Positions 22,546-35,012 of a stretch of DNA of 64,000 nt are shown piece by piece. The position numbers and the translations under genes are program-made. Positions within the stretch are counted from its first letter, which is position 1; every line of letters starts with the position of its first letter. The notes under the pieces are model-generated. The model was not told the origin of the DNA, did not search any database, and was given only the letters and a program-made list of their open reading frames with translations. This stretch comes from Antedon mediterranea (lineage: Eukaryota > Echinodermata > Crinoidea > Comatulida > Antedonidae): assembly GCF_964355755.1 (NCBI RefSeq), contig NC_092672.1:31428501-31492500 (forward strand), written 5' to 3'.

Positions 22546-24555
22546 GGTATCCCAATGAAAAAATTCAGATTAATTTTTTTACATTTTCTTTCAGTTAACC
22601 ACAAAGAACTTAATGTAATTAGCATTTTGCGATTTAAATGATTGAAATCCGATTACCCGTTCTAAAGTTATGGTTATTTAAAGTGGTAAAAAAATATACG
22701 ATTTTTTGCCTAAAAATGGTGTTTTTTGCAGTTGAAATTGGAAGCATTTTTAAAAGGTTATAACTTTTACAATAATTAGTTAAAAGTTTTGAATTTTGTT
22801 AAACCTATAGATATCACAGAGTTGTACAACTCTATTTTTTTTGGAGCCTCAACGAAACTTATTTTTTAAATTATTGGTCCGCAAAGTGGTAGGAAAGCAT
22901 TTAACGCCCATTTTTGCTGGAATTCCCTAAAAAATGAAAAAACTGCTATTTTTCAATGATCTGTAACTTTTGAACTACTGTACTAATTCATTTAATTTTT
23001 TTTGTAATTGTTAGAATGTAGTGTATATTTCATTAATAAATATATTTTAGATGTGTATATGAAAAAAAAAATTTTTTTAATGGTGAAATTTAAAATTATA
23101 AAAAGAAAAAATGAAAAAGTATGTTAAAAACGGTGTGTACTGTTTCCTTTCTTTTACACTAATTTTCGGTAAGTATAATTATTAGAATATTTTAATATAC
23201 TTTATATTTATAATTTCAATCATAAATACTATTATATATAACTTTTGAATACGTAAAACAAGATTTTAGGCCCATATGATTATGACACCAAATCTAAGCC
23301 GGGCTGCTAAGTAAGATATGCTCTTTTAAGGCAAACGCACAATATGGGTCAAAATAAACTCATTTAAAATAATCAATGTTAATTAAAACAATTAATTGTT
23401 TACCTGAATAGTATATATAACATTATAAAAATTGTTTTCTTTTCGTATTATTACGTTATTAAATTGAAATACGGAGCTAAAGTTTAGGCCAAGTCACGGC
23501 TTACTCGCGATCAGTAGTCGCTCCGTTAAAGTATTTCGGTCGCAGTTAATGACTTTCGGCCGCCGTATACAGAGTCAAATGTAACGTTGGTAAATTAGCT
23601 TAATAAATTTCCTCGGTACATTTTAACCTAACGCATTTGCATTGTATACTTGCATAATAAATCTTCCGCACATTACATCAATTTTAAGTTGTTAAATTAA
23701 TGTGTAAAACCAGATATTCTACGACGGAAAAGGACATGTCAATCTCCGACATCGCTGCTGTCACACATCTCGCGTCGAGCCGGTCGAACTCGAGCGAGGA
23801 AAACTAAACAACGTGTTCAAAATATGGAACGTACCATTCGCTGATAGGGTGCATTAATGTATTTAACGGAAAACGCCACAACAAACACGCGCGTATTTTA
23901 GAGTACAATATTTTACTCACTACAATATTCACCGGATTATAATGGTTGGATCTTTAAAATTTTGAACGGGATTTACGCCTCATGCACCATTTTAAAATGT
24001 AGTTCGCTCAATTACCATGCACAATACGTTTGTAAACTATGTTTTATCGATTTCAATGTAGATTTAGCTATAATTTAATACCAAAATCCATAATATTTTT
24101 CCATAAACGGTGAATCAAAATTGGATTTTTGTCACAAAAATTGACTTTTCGTTACGAAAAACCTATTTATAGAAGACGATTTTCGTATCAAATTAAAGCT
24201 TATTTAAAGCCTGATAACATACAACAAAAATTAATCCGCTAGCTCCAATGGTAATCGTGCGATCGTGTTTTGAAAACTGATGGGGATTTTCCGATGAGGT
24301 TTTCAACGCGCGGAAATCGGCTCGACGGGATTTTAGAACCGTTTTAAAATCGCATTTTCTCGGCAACTAATTCATTAATTTTAATTATAAACACACTTAT
24401 ACATAGATTAAAACAAGTACTTTCAAACAATATAAATTTTGTAAGTATTAATTAAGATTGAATACGATTTATTTAACATCAAAGTCATACTACTTTTTTG
24501 AATTTCGTCAATATTTCAAAAGTGATACCCCTCTGTGCGCTTTCATTGGGATACC
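22546..24555. mobile_element. 2.0-kb TIR transposon without coding capacity, TA-flanked
   Basis: The left end GGTATCCCAATGAAA at 22546 is matched by TTTCATTGGGATACC ending at 24555, both flanked by TA (22544-22545 and 24556-24557). The interior changes from AT-rich homopolymer-rich sequence to a CpG-rich core (about 23460-24330: CGCGTCGAGCCGGTCGAAC, CGCGCGGAAATCGGCTCG), unlike its surroundings. No open frame of note exists in any frame, so it is non-autonomous. TA duplication suggests the Tc1/mariner type; this is unproven. Confidence 0.7.
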
Positions 24556-24917
24556 TATTAAAAGATTACACTAAAGGCTTGGATAGCTATATGATTTAAG
24601 AAACAAGCTTTGTTATTGGTTAAAAGTAATACAAGTGAAACTTAAGAGGGCAGCAAACAGATTTAACAAACAGAACACAGACCAGTCTGTTCATTGTTTT
24701 ATCCACGTATTTTATCTATCTATCATCTATTCAAATGTCACACTCATTTATCAAAAAAACAAAAAAGTTTTATAATATTATTTTTTTCCACAGTATTATT
24801 AGTAATATCAGTTTAGTTCATTGAATTTAAATCTTCAAAATCCAAATATTCAAATAACACTCAATCAGAACAAATGAAAAATAGATAAATCACTATATAT
24901 TAAAATGCATAACATTG

Positions 24918-25280
24918 GTGAAGGATTGAAAATGAGATAAAGACTGAATTATTAAGATTGAATTTTATTCTATTCCTTTCACATATAACAACTTACTACA
25001 AACTAATTTGGGTGTATTCATAGATAAATGTATCATTTGTATTTTCAATTCAAATAATCTTTTATTGGTCTAAAATTTATATAAAAATCTTTGTTAATGA
25101 ATAAACATTTATATCTGAGGATTGAAAATGATAGAAGACTGAATTTTTAAGATTGAATTTTGATATAAATTATATTCAAATAACGCACACCAACATCAAC
25201 AAACTATATATATTTAATTTATAAAGATTATTATTTATAATTTGATATATAAACATTGATTAAGGATTAAAGATTGAAAA
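24918..25280. repeat. degenerate tandem repeat of about 197 bp
   Basis: AAGGATTGAAAATGAGA, AGACTGAATT and TTAAGATTGAATTTT recur at 24920 and 25117, with a weaker third copy near 25262. Confidence 0.5.
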
Positions 25281-28200
25281 TAAGAGAATCTTTGATTTTG
25301 TAAGCTTAAATTTGTACGTCAGTAAATCCGTGTCGACAATCTTTCTCACACTATTACGTCAAGAATATTTAACTGAACCGAAGGCCTTTCTCTATACACT
25401 AATCAACCATTCGTTTGCCCTTAAAAATTCCTTCGGTCAAATTCGTTAAGATGGTTTCTGTTTTTTTCTTTTTTATTTTTGGATCTTCTGATTAAAAACA
25501 TGGCTCTCGTTTTCAACTCTTGACTCCTCATTGCGTTCCATTAAGTAATATTTGGCTGTTACTATAGTAACCTTGAATAAATTACAATAATAATTGTTTG
25601 ACTTTTCAAAAATGAATACCTGGCTATTTTGCTACAGGTACACAAGTGAACTGTCACTGTAACTTAACCCATGCGTAATGAGCGTTCAGGTTGAAGGCAC
25701 AGGCAACAAACCTTTCTTATGTTTGTATTGAATATCTCATTGTTCTTAATTACCGGTACCATATGAACAGAGTACAATTTATATATTTTAAATAATTTAC
25801 TCATAAATCATAATATTTTCAGCATATATAAGGTTTGTTAAGTGTCGCAGTATATATTTGAGATTATGAAGTCTCCTATTACACTACTCAAAAATATATT
25901 CCACGAATCTTAAATATTGTGGCAATTTCCCAGATTGTATAAACTCGACTAAAAGGAAATTGCAAGCTAGACCATTATCGATAAAGATAAGTTCAGGGAA
26001 TACTCATAAATTTCTGTTTCCAGGAAAAAAAATGGCTATTAATAGTTTATCCAGGTATTCTAGGCATGAAATGGTTTTCAGAGATTCAAGAATTTTCGAT
26101 AAACAATCAAACGTGAACTCTCTAAACGTCTGAGAGGCAGATAAAAAAAAATACTACAAGATTCACAAATGTACGGAATATCAAGATATAAGCTGGTAGA
26201 TTTAACTAATAGCCACCGACCAATGAGATAATAAAATGAAAATGAAAAAATCTTCCTCTGATTGAAAAAAATCTGTTTCATAACTTTGACTGAAAACAAC
26301 ATAATTTATAACGCTTCTATTTAATTTCCTCCTTTTTGGAAATTATCTTCGATTTTGGATGCAAAACGATCTAGTGTAATTTCCTAAATGCACAAAAGCT
26401 GTCAGACTAGAATCATAACATTTACTATATAAAATTGTTGGATAATTATTTTGAATATCACACATAGTGATGCTACGCAACAACACATTATTATTATTGG
26501 CTTACAAATAATTTATCACAATTAATCACTAATCTTTCTAAAAATCTTTGTATGTTATTGATCTTGTAGAAAACGAAAGAAAAAGGTTGACTTCAATGGA
26601 ATGGAAAAAGTGAATTATTGCTGTTGAAAAGATGTTTTCACATAAAAAATGTTATATTTTTCAATAGTATACTGTTGCTGTCAGCTCTTCATACACAACT
26701 TTGACATAACTACAGAATAAAAAGATGATATAATAATATCATCCTTAAACTCTGACATTTATTATATATTTTTTTTCATGTGACATCAATGTATTGCAAT
26801 ATTGCATTTATTTATACAGTATCATATGGCTTTTGAATTTTATAAATTATTTTAAAATCAAGGTTTTGGTGAGGCGAGACATTTCATTTCTGATGCATAA
26901 TGGCAAACAAGTCTAACTAAACATAAACTTCATAATTTCTCAAAATGCAATACTAGAAGCATGTGTAAGCGTAAGCAACTGAAGATAAAAATAAGGATTT
27001 GCCCGAAAAATTGTCATGAGCGTAAGTCCATTAATTTCACTGCTGTTTTTGCTCTGCTCAGGAAATGTTATTTACACATTATTCAATCAATTATTTGGTC
27101 TTCACAAAAACAGACCCTAGGACTGCATATGGGACCAATAAGATTGATGAACCAACCCACAGTACATACAGCATATGGAAGAAATCAGAGAGAGGAAGCA
27201 GTTAAATATAACCATTCACCACTATAGTGCAAGGACAATATGGAGAAGACAACAAACACCAGTCTAGGTCTTCCATTTCAAATGATTTATGAGAAATGTC
27301 AAGAACAAATAGAGGCCATAAAATGGAAACAAAATCAGGTCAGGTACCCAATTAGAAAAGTAATCAAAGTACTGTGATTTTACAAGTTCATTTAATAAAA
27401 TCAACGAAGCGTGAACACCCGCTTCTTTCATTTAAGCATGAAAACCAACACTTGTCTCCAGGGTTTAGAAAACCAAATGATGATGGGAAGATAAAGAAAA
27501 AGTAGTTGAAAAAGTGTGAATAAGTGGAAATCACAGGTGTAATATTGTAGAATTAAAATGAAGGAAGAAGTAAGGATGTGAAAGTAGAAGAAGAAGGAAG
27601 GTCAAATTAGAAGAGAAAGGAAGAGTCAGGTGTGGAGCTAAAAAAGAGATTTAAGTTTGCATAATATTAATTTACATATACTACAATTCCTACTAGGTGA
27701 AGTGAAAAACCATGAAAGTAAAGTTAGCCAAAAGGAGTATTTCTAATTCATGGGATTATTTTTTCCATTCTGCTAACAACAGCCTTATCAAATCAAACAC
27801 TTGTCCAGGTAAAAATAAAAGCATAAATATTTCATTTGTATGTTTTCTTAATATATACATTTTCAGAAATGTTCAACCTTTAATTTTGACATAAAATTAA
27901 TAAATACCATCAAAAAGACACAATAAATATTGATCATAAAAATTTAAGTTGAATAATTTTATCAGATAGACGAATATATTTGAATAGTTTTAATATAAAA
28001 TGCGAAGAGATGAAAAAATATCCAACATTAAGCCAAGATACATGGGTCATGTTAAGGTCAACCTTGATGATTTCCTAACTAATAATGAAAATATTTTCCA
28101 TCATCTATCTTAGATAATACTATAAAAAATAGCTGTAAGGTAGATACAAAAAATGCAAATGGGGATATGCTCATCCTTGCCATCTGCGTGTGTAATTTTC

Positions 28201-28982
28201 ACAGAATTTAAATTTTATACATTATCATTTACAAATTACAGTTGAATGATTGCACTTTTTTCCAGTCTGCGAATCCCTTGACTCGCGTCTCATTACTAAT
28301 AAAAATTGTCTTCAGTTTATGTTGTCTTCTCCAAGGTTGAATTTTTACTCCCCTACATTGCCAAATAAATCGCATATGTCTGATAATTTATATATATATA
28401 TATTGATTTTCTTACAACCATTAGGGTTTTCTCAATCTTGAATAATCAACATTATTGCTTTTCAGTCGTTTTCAGATCCTGGATTTTGAAATAGGGGGGC
28501 CGAGGACGTAAACATTGTGAAAATTAAGTGCTAAACTTTGCATTTTTATTTCGATAATCTAACCGCTTATGTGCTTCCCCAGTAAACATTAACCTTTCCA
28601 GCTTTGAAATAATTCCTAAAGTATATCTAGAGACCCCAGAGAGCAGCAGCAAATGTGCTAATAAATAGGTCTAGCTCATGAAAATGTGTTTGTCCAATTC
28701 TACCTGAGCGAAAGGGAAAATTAATTTACTACTGCTTGGCCTAATACAATATTAACCTCTTTTGGTACCCAAGTCAAGCGATTTTGGTTAAACTAAATAA
28801 TCCTACTGTACCAATCATGGCTATGGTCTTGATATATATATATTTTTCATGAACATCAATGTTTACCAAAACTTTGATATTATTTAGTACTGTAGTATAG
28901 CACTACTAGATTTCAATGTTAATTATTAAGTTCAATATTTTTAGGACTAAAATGATGTTGAATTGAGAAAATCCTTGCTTAC
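25281..28982. other. long non-coding stretch, probable intron
   Basis: It lies downstream (minus strand) of the 39-nt exon. A purine-rich tract occupies about 27480-27620 on the plus strand. Plus-strand frames at 26961-27227 and 27712-27894 show no convincing exon borders. No repeats could be assigned. Confidence 0.35.
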
Positions 28983-29021
28983 CTTTCAATGTATCCCTTC
29001 ACATGCAACGGCCTTTCACAC
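28983..29021 (-). CDS. 39-nt internal coding exon of the minus-strand gene
   Basis: On the minus strand a good polypyrimidine tract and acceptor (TTCTTTATTTGTTCGCAG) precede 39 nt that end at a strong donor, TTGAAAG|GTAAGC. Of the three frames, the one that is open, with one base completing a split codon, reads CERPLHVKGYIE and leaves two bases (AG). Its entering phase therefore matches the donors of exons A, B and C, and its leaving phase is the same, so inclusion or skipping would keep the frame. Splicing exon A to it gives ...RSKSVGT-A-CERPLHVKGYIE. Exons B and C lie downstream of it, so transcripts from them would bypass it. Short symmetric exons of this kind are often alternatively used. 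I do not recognise the peptide. Confidence 0.6.
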
Positions 29022-29523
29022 CTGCGAACAAATAAAGAATTCATGATTATCAAAACGAAGTCATATAATGATAAATGCACAGAAACTAAATCCACTGTAT
29101 CAATGTTGCTTTTATGTAATTAGTCTTGTTTTATTCAGAGAGAAAATATAGTCCCAAGAAACTAGAGTGAAAATAAGAACCATGTGTTGGAAACTACTCT
29201 CATAAATCTACGCAAAATAAACTGATTATCAATCTTTAGTAAACATAACAGTCATGCGTAACCATATCAGTCAATCACCCACAAAAAATAAATTGCGTCT
29301 TAGGGGGGCTAACAGAACAACATGAACCCAATTACGCAGAGAATTCCAATTAATCCGGTTAATTAACACAGAAAAGCATTAGAACAACCCTGAAAAAGTT
29401 TTGTTTTTACGGTTGACTGGGTCCAATTAGAATCCCCTCCAGTGCATCACTTTAGGCCCACTGAAGCCGGTACTTAGAGTAAATTAACTCAACGATCGCT
29501 ACCTGTTGAACAAGTCAACTACT

Positions 29524-29815
29524 TAGGAATGTAATCATGTAACGCCTATTGACAAGCCTTTCAAAGCGGGTTTTCCAAATTCCTTCTTTAATCGACTGCA
29601 TCTTACAGATCAATGAAGTATTTATCAGGTAGTTTCTTAATCGGGTAAAATAACTGTTATCCAAATATTTCTTTGGCACTTTAGTCGGAGAAAGCTTTAG
29701 AAAAAGTTTACTGTAGCGAAACAATTTGTAAACTTCACCGATAGCTAAGTAACTTTGTGGGAAAATATTGAGGATAAATTTAGTAAATAAGACCTTCCAA
29801 TGTGGGATTTATTTA
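29524..29815 (-). CDS. possible coding fragment, unidentified
   Basis: The minus strand is open for 97 codons from about 29815 to a TGA at 29524 with no ATG near its start. The product is varied and basic (GEVYKLFRYSKLFLKLSPTK..., KEGIWKTRFERLVNRRYM) and looks more protein-like than most AT-rich frames here. A TTAG acceptor-like site lies near 29745. A donor-like GTAAGA occurs inside the frame, but in a phase that does not match the neighbouring 39-nt exon 500 bp downstream. It could be a terminal exon, a decayed transposon gene or chance. I give no function. Confidence 0.25.
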
Positions 29816-30658
29816 AATATTGTATAATACTCGGGCTATACAAGAAAAATGCTTTATTGTAAGTTTGTAAATTCATTAAAAGAAATGTTTAACAATTTTA
29901 TGAATCCTTTCAAATTATTTTAGAATTATTTTGTATTTTCATCACACACCATAGAATTTTAAATATTTTTGGCTAAAAAAAAAATGTTGTTTTGACAGAA
30001 AAATTGTACATATTTTGTATAAATATCATTACAGTTAAAATAAATGTTTAGTTGTTAGAAATATTGCCCTGTTAATGGAGCCATTTAAGAAATTATGTCC
30101 TAATCAGCTACAAAACATTCCAATTACTCATTTTAAAATTTACAGTTTTCTGAAATCACATCCTAATTAATTTATGCGCAAAAACGAAGCAAAGAGTAAA
30201 CCGTGCACAGAATCGTCTTAATTTATTAAATTTATTAATGATTATCATTGACAGGATGTATTGCGATTTAATCACACCATCATCAGGGGTTAAATTTCAA
30301 ACTTGACATTCGTATTGTTCATCAAGGTAATTATGAATTATTAACGATGATTAATACGCAGTATTCCAAAGCCATTAATCAACTTTGCATTGCAGCATAC
30401 ATTTGTTTTACATAAACAAACACATTAAATAAACCATTCTCATTTTGTCAAAATGGTATGCCTATCAATTACACTTCAAATTTTGTATAAAATTGAATTG
30501 GATAATAGAAATGAAAATCAAGAAATGAAATCTGACTATTATAACAGCATACTTTTATTCAATGTTGAACTTCAGAAAAAGATCAAATTTGAGTTTTTTT
30601 TATATTTATCATAAAATAAAATATAAACATTGTAAACATAAATAAAACATACTAAATC
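29816..30658. other. non-coding; decayed hammerhead-like motif
   Basis: On the minus strand CCCCTGATGATGGTGTGATT followed by AAATCGCAATACATCC (about 30252-30290) resembles a decayed CTGATGA...GAAA core. Nothing else is seen. Confidence 0.3.
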
Positions 30659-30790
30659 ATGGGAAGGGCTAAAAAAATAGTCACAACTTTTTTGGAACCT
30701 CATCAAGATATTGCTCTGACCTATGACACTGCCTCGTCCCCACGGATGGATGGACAGACAGACAGACAGACAGACAGTACTCTTTCATTT
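30659..30790 (+). repeat. dispersed repeat ending in GGAT / (GACA)n microsatellite
   Basis: GACACTGCCTCGTCCCCACG is followed by GGATGGATGG and (GACA)n at 30741-30778. Anchored simple repeats of this kind usually mark retroelement 3' ends. The open frame across it is incidental. Confidence 0.5.
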
Positions 30791-31767
30791 GTATACCCAG
30801 CACTTCTCTGGTCAAATATAGTGTTTTTGTCATTAGAAAAAATACAAGAGATATATATATTTTTTTTCAATTCTAAAACTGTTATTCTTTTAAATAAAAT
30901 TATTAACTGTACTATTCATTTATATCATGAATTCTAGGTCCAAATCCTAAATTCCATTACCAGGTAGTACATGTGTAGAACATTTATAATACTGTAGAAA
31001 ATTTGAAGTTAAGGAACAAATACTGTATAATACGACGTACTGAGAATTCATCTGGACATGTTGGCCAATTCGCTTTGACCAATTCTGCCTCGATCAAGAA
31101 GAACACTGACCGGACGATTATGATTTAATACCTTGATACTTGACTGTTGGTTCATTTTACCATACTTGAATTTATGTTTGTATTTATAGAAAAATGTTAC
31201 CTACTTATACTATTTATTGACAGATTCAGAAGGTCTATTAGCTTCAATAAATGCTGTAATAAAATTGTCTAAATTTAGAAATATAAATCTAAGAATATAA
31301 AAGCTTACGATCTTAAACTTAAGTAGCGTTGGTATGTTACGTGGATAAACAACATTTGTCTTGTTTTTCCAAGTAAGATAACATGAATACAAAATTATTA
31401 AATTAAATATCTCCCCTACCCCTGCTAAGGGAATGGAATTATCTCTGTTGCCTAATGAAATAAAAGATATAAAAGTTCATAAACAGAGATGAAATACATG
31501 TTATATTTACTGTATTGATATTACCACTGTGCTAGTAGATAGTGACTTTTAAAAATAGGAATTTGCATAAATGCCTTGTTCAGTAGCCAATAGTTTCACA
31601 GGAAGAGATCCTAGAGGAAAGGGGAACCCTTCCCCTACTAGCAGCAACTTTGTACTGTCAGTAACTCCTGGTTTGGGTTTTTTAAATTGTTTGAATAGGT
31701 TATGTGCAATGTATTCACTATTGTTGGGCTAGTCCATTGAACTTTTTGTTATCTATTGTTTTCAGTG

Positions 31768-31980
31768 GGCAAGTATGTGGAGCCAAATACTGTTTTACCA
31801 TTCTATTGATTTAAGAATGTTACGGACAGCACAGTCCCACAATGCATATTTAAATATAATGACGACAAACACAAATAATTGTATTTTCGAACACCTCAGA
31901 ACACCTGATATAGCATTTATCCTTATTTGTACATATTTTACAGTACTGTGTATTTTACTTTGTGTTTTAACTTTTTACTG
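31768..31980 (+). CDS. possible terminal exon with C-terminal membrane anchor
   Basis: A strong acceptor (ATCTATTGTTTTCAG) ends at 31767, and the following frame stays open for 70 codons to a TGA at 31978-31980, beginning WASMWSQILFYHSIDLRM. Its last 20 or so residues (DIAFILICTYFTVLCILLCV...) form one clear hydrophobic segment, as in a tail-anchored protein. AATAAA-type signals follow (about 32021 and 32055, the latter CAATAAAGTTATC). That AATAAAGTTATC tail also occurs at LINE ends, so a retroelement 3' UTR is a real alternative. No upstream exon was identified and no family is recognised. Confidence 0.25.
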
Positions 31981-32604
31981 ATTTTATTCTATTTTTATAT
32001 TAAGTTGCCATGAGAAAAATAAATTTCAAATCTTTCGTTGATGAACTATTTGACAATAAAGTTATCTAATTGTATCTTGTATAAAAAAAACAACTTCAGT
32101 AGTTTTATATTTTTACTTCATTGGAAATAATATTGTATGTGGGTAGTTAATCAACACCCACACGGAAACATAATGAAGAACGATAATAACATGGTGTTGT
32201 ATTCCTACAATTTAAATTATTATAATTATTCTTACAATTCATCATTTTAAGTCTTAATATTTCACAGATAGTTGATATACTTTCGTTTGTCGCCACCCAC
32301 CTCACAATCTTCTACGTGAACTTTAAATGTTAACGATATTCTTAATGCGAGTCTACATTTGCCAACACATGCCTTACAGAAGGCAAGGAGTCAATTTTCG
32401 AAGATTTATGTGTTTTTATAACATAAAACTGTTGATTTAAATTACTTAGCAATATTTAATGAGAGGAAACGTTGATATACTTGACACATTTTTAAACTAG
32501 AGTTATTTGGTTTACTAGCCTACGCCTCGGAAATTATCAACTGATTTAACAAATAAATGTCTAACATTTTGTTCATCAGAGTTTAATACGGTTAATTATG
32601 GTAC

Positions 32605-32711
32605 AACAAAATGTGATGTAACCATGGACACAATGATGTTATATCATTAATATATTTGGGCACATCACACTTTTTTTTTCAAACTAGTTTGATAGTGTAG
32701 ATAGAGTGTAG
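32605..32711. mobile_element. MITE-A copy, left end decayed
   Basis: It carries AATGTGATGTAACCATGGAC, TATTTGGGCACATCACAC and the right terminus AAACTAGTTTGATAGTGTAG. It lies only 24 bp from the next copy. Confidence 0.7.
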
Positions 32712-32735
32712 ATTCTTCAGAAGACGGTTGCAGCA

Positions 32736-32899
32736 TAAAGCTCTGTCTACACTATCAAACTAGTTTAACAAGAAAAGTGTGATGTGCCCAAATATGGTAG
32801 TGATATACCAAAATATGGTAGTGATATGACATCATCATGTCCATATGGGCACAACACATTTTTTGGTCACATAAACTTTGATAGTGTAGACAGAGCTTA
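32736..32899. mobile_element. full-length MITE-A copy inserted at TA
   Basis: The termini AAGCTCTGTCTACACTATC and GATAGTGTAGACAGAGCT are inverted repeats of about 22 bp flanked by TA. The interior holds two AAATATGGTAGTGATAT blocks and GACATCATCATGTCC. Flanking sequence (TTCAGAAGACGGTTGCAGCA on the left; CTTCCTTTGGAAATACATGG on the right) is continuous in a related empty copy at 38760-38880, supporting insertion at TA. No coding capacity; the frame across it is incidental. Confidence 0.85.
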
Positions 32900-33469
32900 C
32901 CAACCAAAATGCTGCAACAACTATACTTTACTTCCTTTGGAAATACATGGTGTATCGCAAACCTAACTTTACTCCAGCGTTATCCACCATGCAGACATTT
33001 ATACTCATATGCATTATGAATTAATTAAGGATTTTAACAAAGAAAGATACTATGTTTAAAGTTTAGTTTCTTTAGTTATTGATTTTAAACTGCACCCTAT
33101 CATTAAAAGCACACATATTTTGGCTGCGAAGTAGAACAGTTATAAAACAACACAAACAAAAGGTCGGTTTTAGAATAAAAACATAAAATTACATTTTACA
33201 GGAATGCAAGCAAACACGCTTTCCAAATTGTATTAATTTAATTACATTTATGAGTATTGGATTCCTATGCGATATTTGTTTTATTTTTCTTATCTTATTA
33301 TTTGTTCAAGAACTGAAACTACAATTAGATGTTTTACCTTGCAGAAGCAATCTTTCGATTTCAGATTACATATCAATTGAAAATATAGTATACAATTTCA
33401 TGGCTTGCAAGTATAGCTATTATTAAAATAAAATCTACAAAATGTGTAGGCTTACGGTGGGAAAAAAAT

Positions 33470-33860
33470 ATGAACTTTGACCTCTACAACTTCCCCCTAC
33501 CCTACACCCACAACTTCTAAATTACAATTAGATAGATATGATGGTACATAATAGATTGCATATTAATAAAATATATATACTGTACTGTATATAAAATTCA
33601 CGAATTCAAATGAACAGATATATGGCAAATATGAGTTCATGAACTTTGACCTTGGAAATTTATAATTCCTCTAACTCTAACACCTCCCCCTTCCTCCATT
33701 TATTTGATATTTAAAGTATGATACCATAGACATTATATTTTGTATCTTCAAAGTATTCATTTCACCCCTGGATAAAGAAACAAGTTGTGTATATTGTGCT
33801 GACCTCTACCCTTTAAAACAACCTCTGACATTTACAACACCCCCACCATTTGATAATTAT
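33470..33860. repeat. degenerate repeats with GAACTTTGACCT motif
   Basis: TATGAACTTTGACCTCTAC, ATGAACTTTGACCTTGGA and GTGCTGACCTCTACCC head three diverged units about 170 bp apart, each with a C-rich CCTCCCCC/CACCCCCAC stretch. Similar C-rich stretches occur near 50960-51110. Confidence 0.4.
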
Positions 33861-34155
33861 TGATTTTAATTCATAAAACAATCTTGGGTAATAATAACTT
33901 GACATGTAAATCAATAGATTTTAATATGGTTGACTTGTATTATTACTGTAACGCAACACCTTTATTTACATATGGGATATATCACTAACCTTGGAAAATA
34001 TAATCTAACATTCATATTCTCTCTGTACAATCTATTGCCTATCTTTCTCAGTGGAATATATTGATATCTGTATCATAATGCTAGAAAATTTGTTTTGAGT
34101 GTACGGGTGTTGTTGAAACATGTGAGGGTGGGAATGTGGGGGTGTATTTGGCCTA

Positions 34156-34295
34156 AAGCTCTGTCTACAATATCAAACTTTATGTGACAAAAAAATGTTA
34201 TGTGCATATATGGACATGATAAAGTCATATCACTACTATATTTGGGTACATGACTACCATATTTGGGCACAAGTTTGATAGTGTAGACAGAGCTT
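34156..34295. mobile_element. full-length MITE-A copy, TA-flanked
   Basis: AAGCTCTGTCTACAATATC at the left and GATAGTGTAGACAGAGCTT at the right, with TA on both sides (34154-34155, 34296-34297). Interior: TATGTGACAAAAAAATG, TATATGGACATGATAAAG and the block ACTACCATATTTGGGCACA. Orientation is opposite to 32736-32899. Confidence 0.85.
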
Positions 34296-34297
34296 TA

Positions 34298-35008
34298 GGG
34301 ATGTACCTCTTATTTAGTGTGGTAAAAGTATTGTAAATGATACAGTTTAATCTTAAATTTTTTTTTATAACAGAAATAAAGATTGATTTGATTTCATATG
34401 ATTTAAAATTCTTTACTATTATTCAAAACATATTTTGAAAATCAAACTTTCAACCTGAAAACCAACCTTCTGGAGCTAAAGTTTTAGATTTGGGGAGTTA
34501 ACAATACTTAAACCGATCAATTATTAACTATTTTTTTGATACTATGTACGATGTCTGGATAGCAATTTCATTGGTTGCAAGGACTAAGGTACCTTGCTTT
34601 GAAACAATTACATTTCTCTACCTTGGCTTCTGGCATTTCTATTTTAATAGCTGGCAATATCATACTTTTAAGTGGTTAAAGTGTGCTATATTAACGAACG
34701 AATCTATATTAGCTGCCAGTGTTGTTAATTGAGCTAAATATGACTTTCACATAGCAAAAACAATTATGACCTCACAGTCACTGTCTATCCCTCTCTGTCC
34801 AATCCCTCTCCCTCAATTGTAAGGACACAATGGAATTGTATAGGGTTCCCCTGACTAGGATATTAATTTGTTATTTCATTTCAAATTAAAATGTTTTGAT
34901 ATGATTAATGTATGTATACTTTTGTTTTTTTTTCTGAATATGCAGATGAATAATAATTATTGTCATAAAAAAACTTAAAATATTATTATATTATACTTTT
35001 TTTGTCAG
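34298..35008. other. non-coding, no supported feature
   Basis: The plus-strand frame at 34544-34732 has no splice support. Nothing else was seen. Confidence 0.35.
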
Positions 35009-35012
35009 TTAA

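Noticed and set aside
4865-26070. Shared phrase TTTATCCAGGTA ... TAGGCATGAAAT at 4864 and 26047
   Set aside because: Too short and without shared flanks to define a repeat.
27712-27894. Plus frame beginning MKVKLAKRSISNSWDYFFHS with a donor-like CCAG|GTAAAA
   Set aside because: Weak donor, no partner exon and AT-driven composition after the donor.
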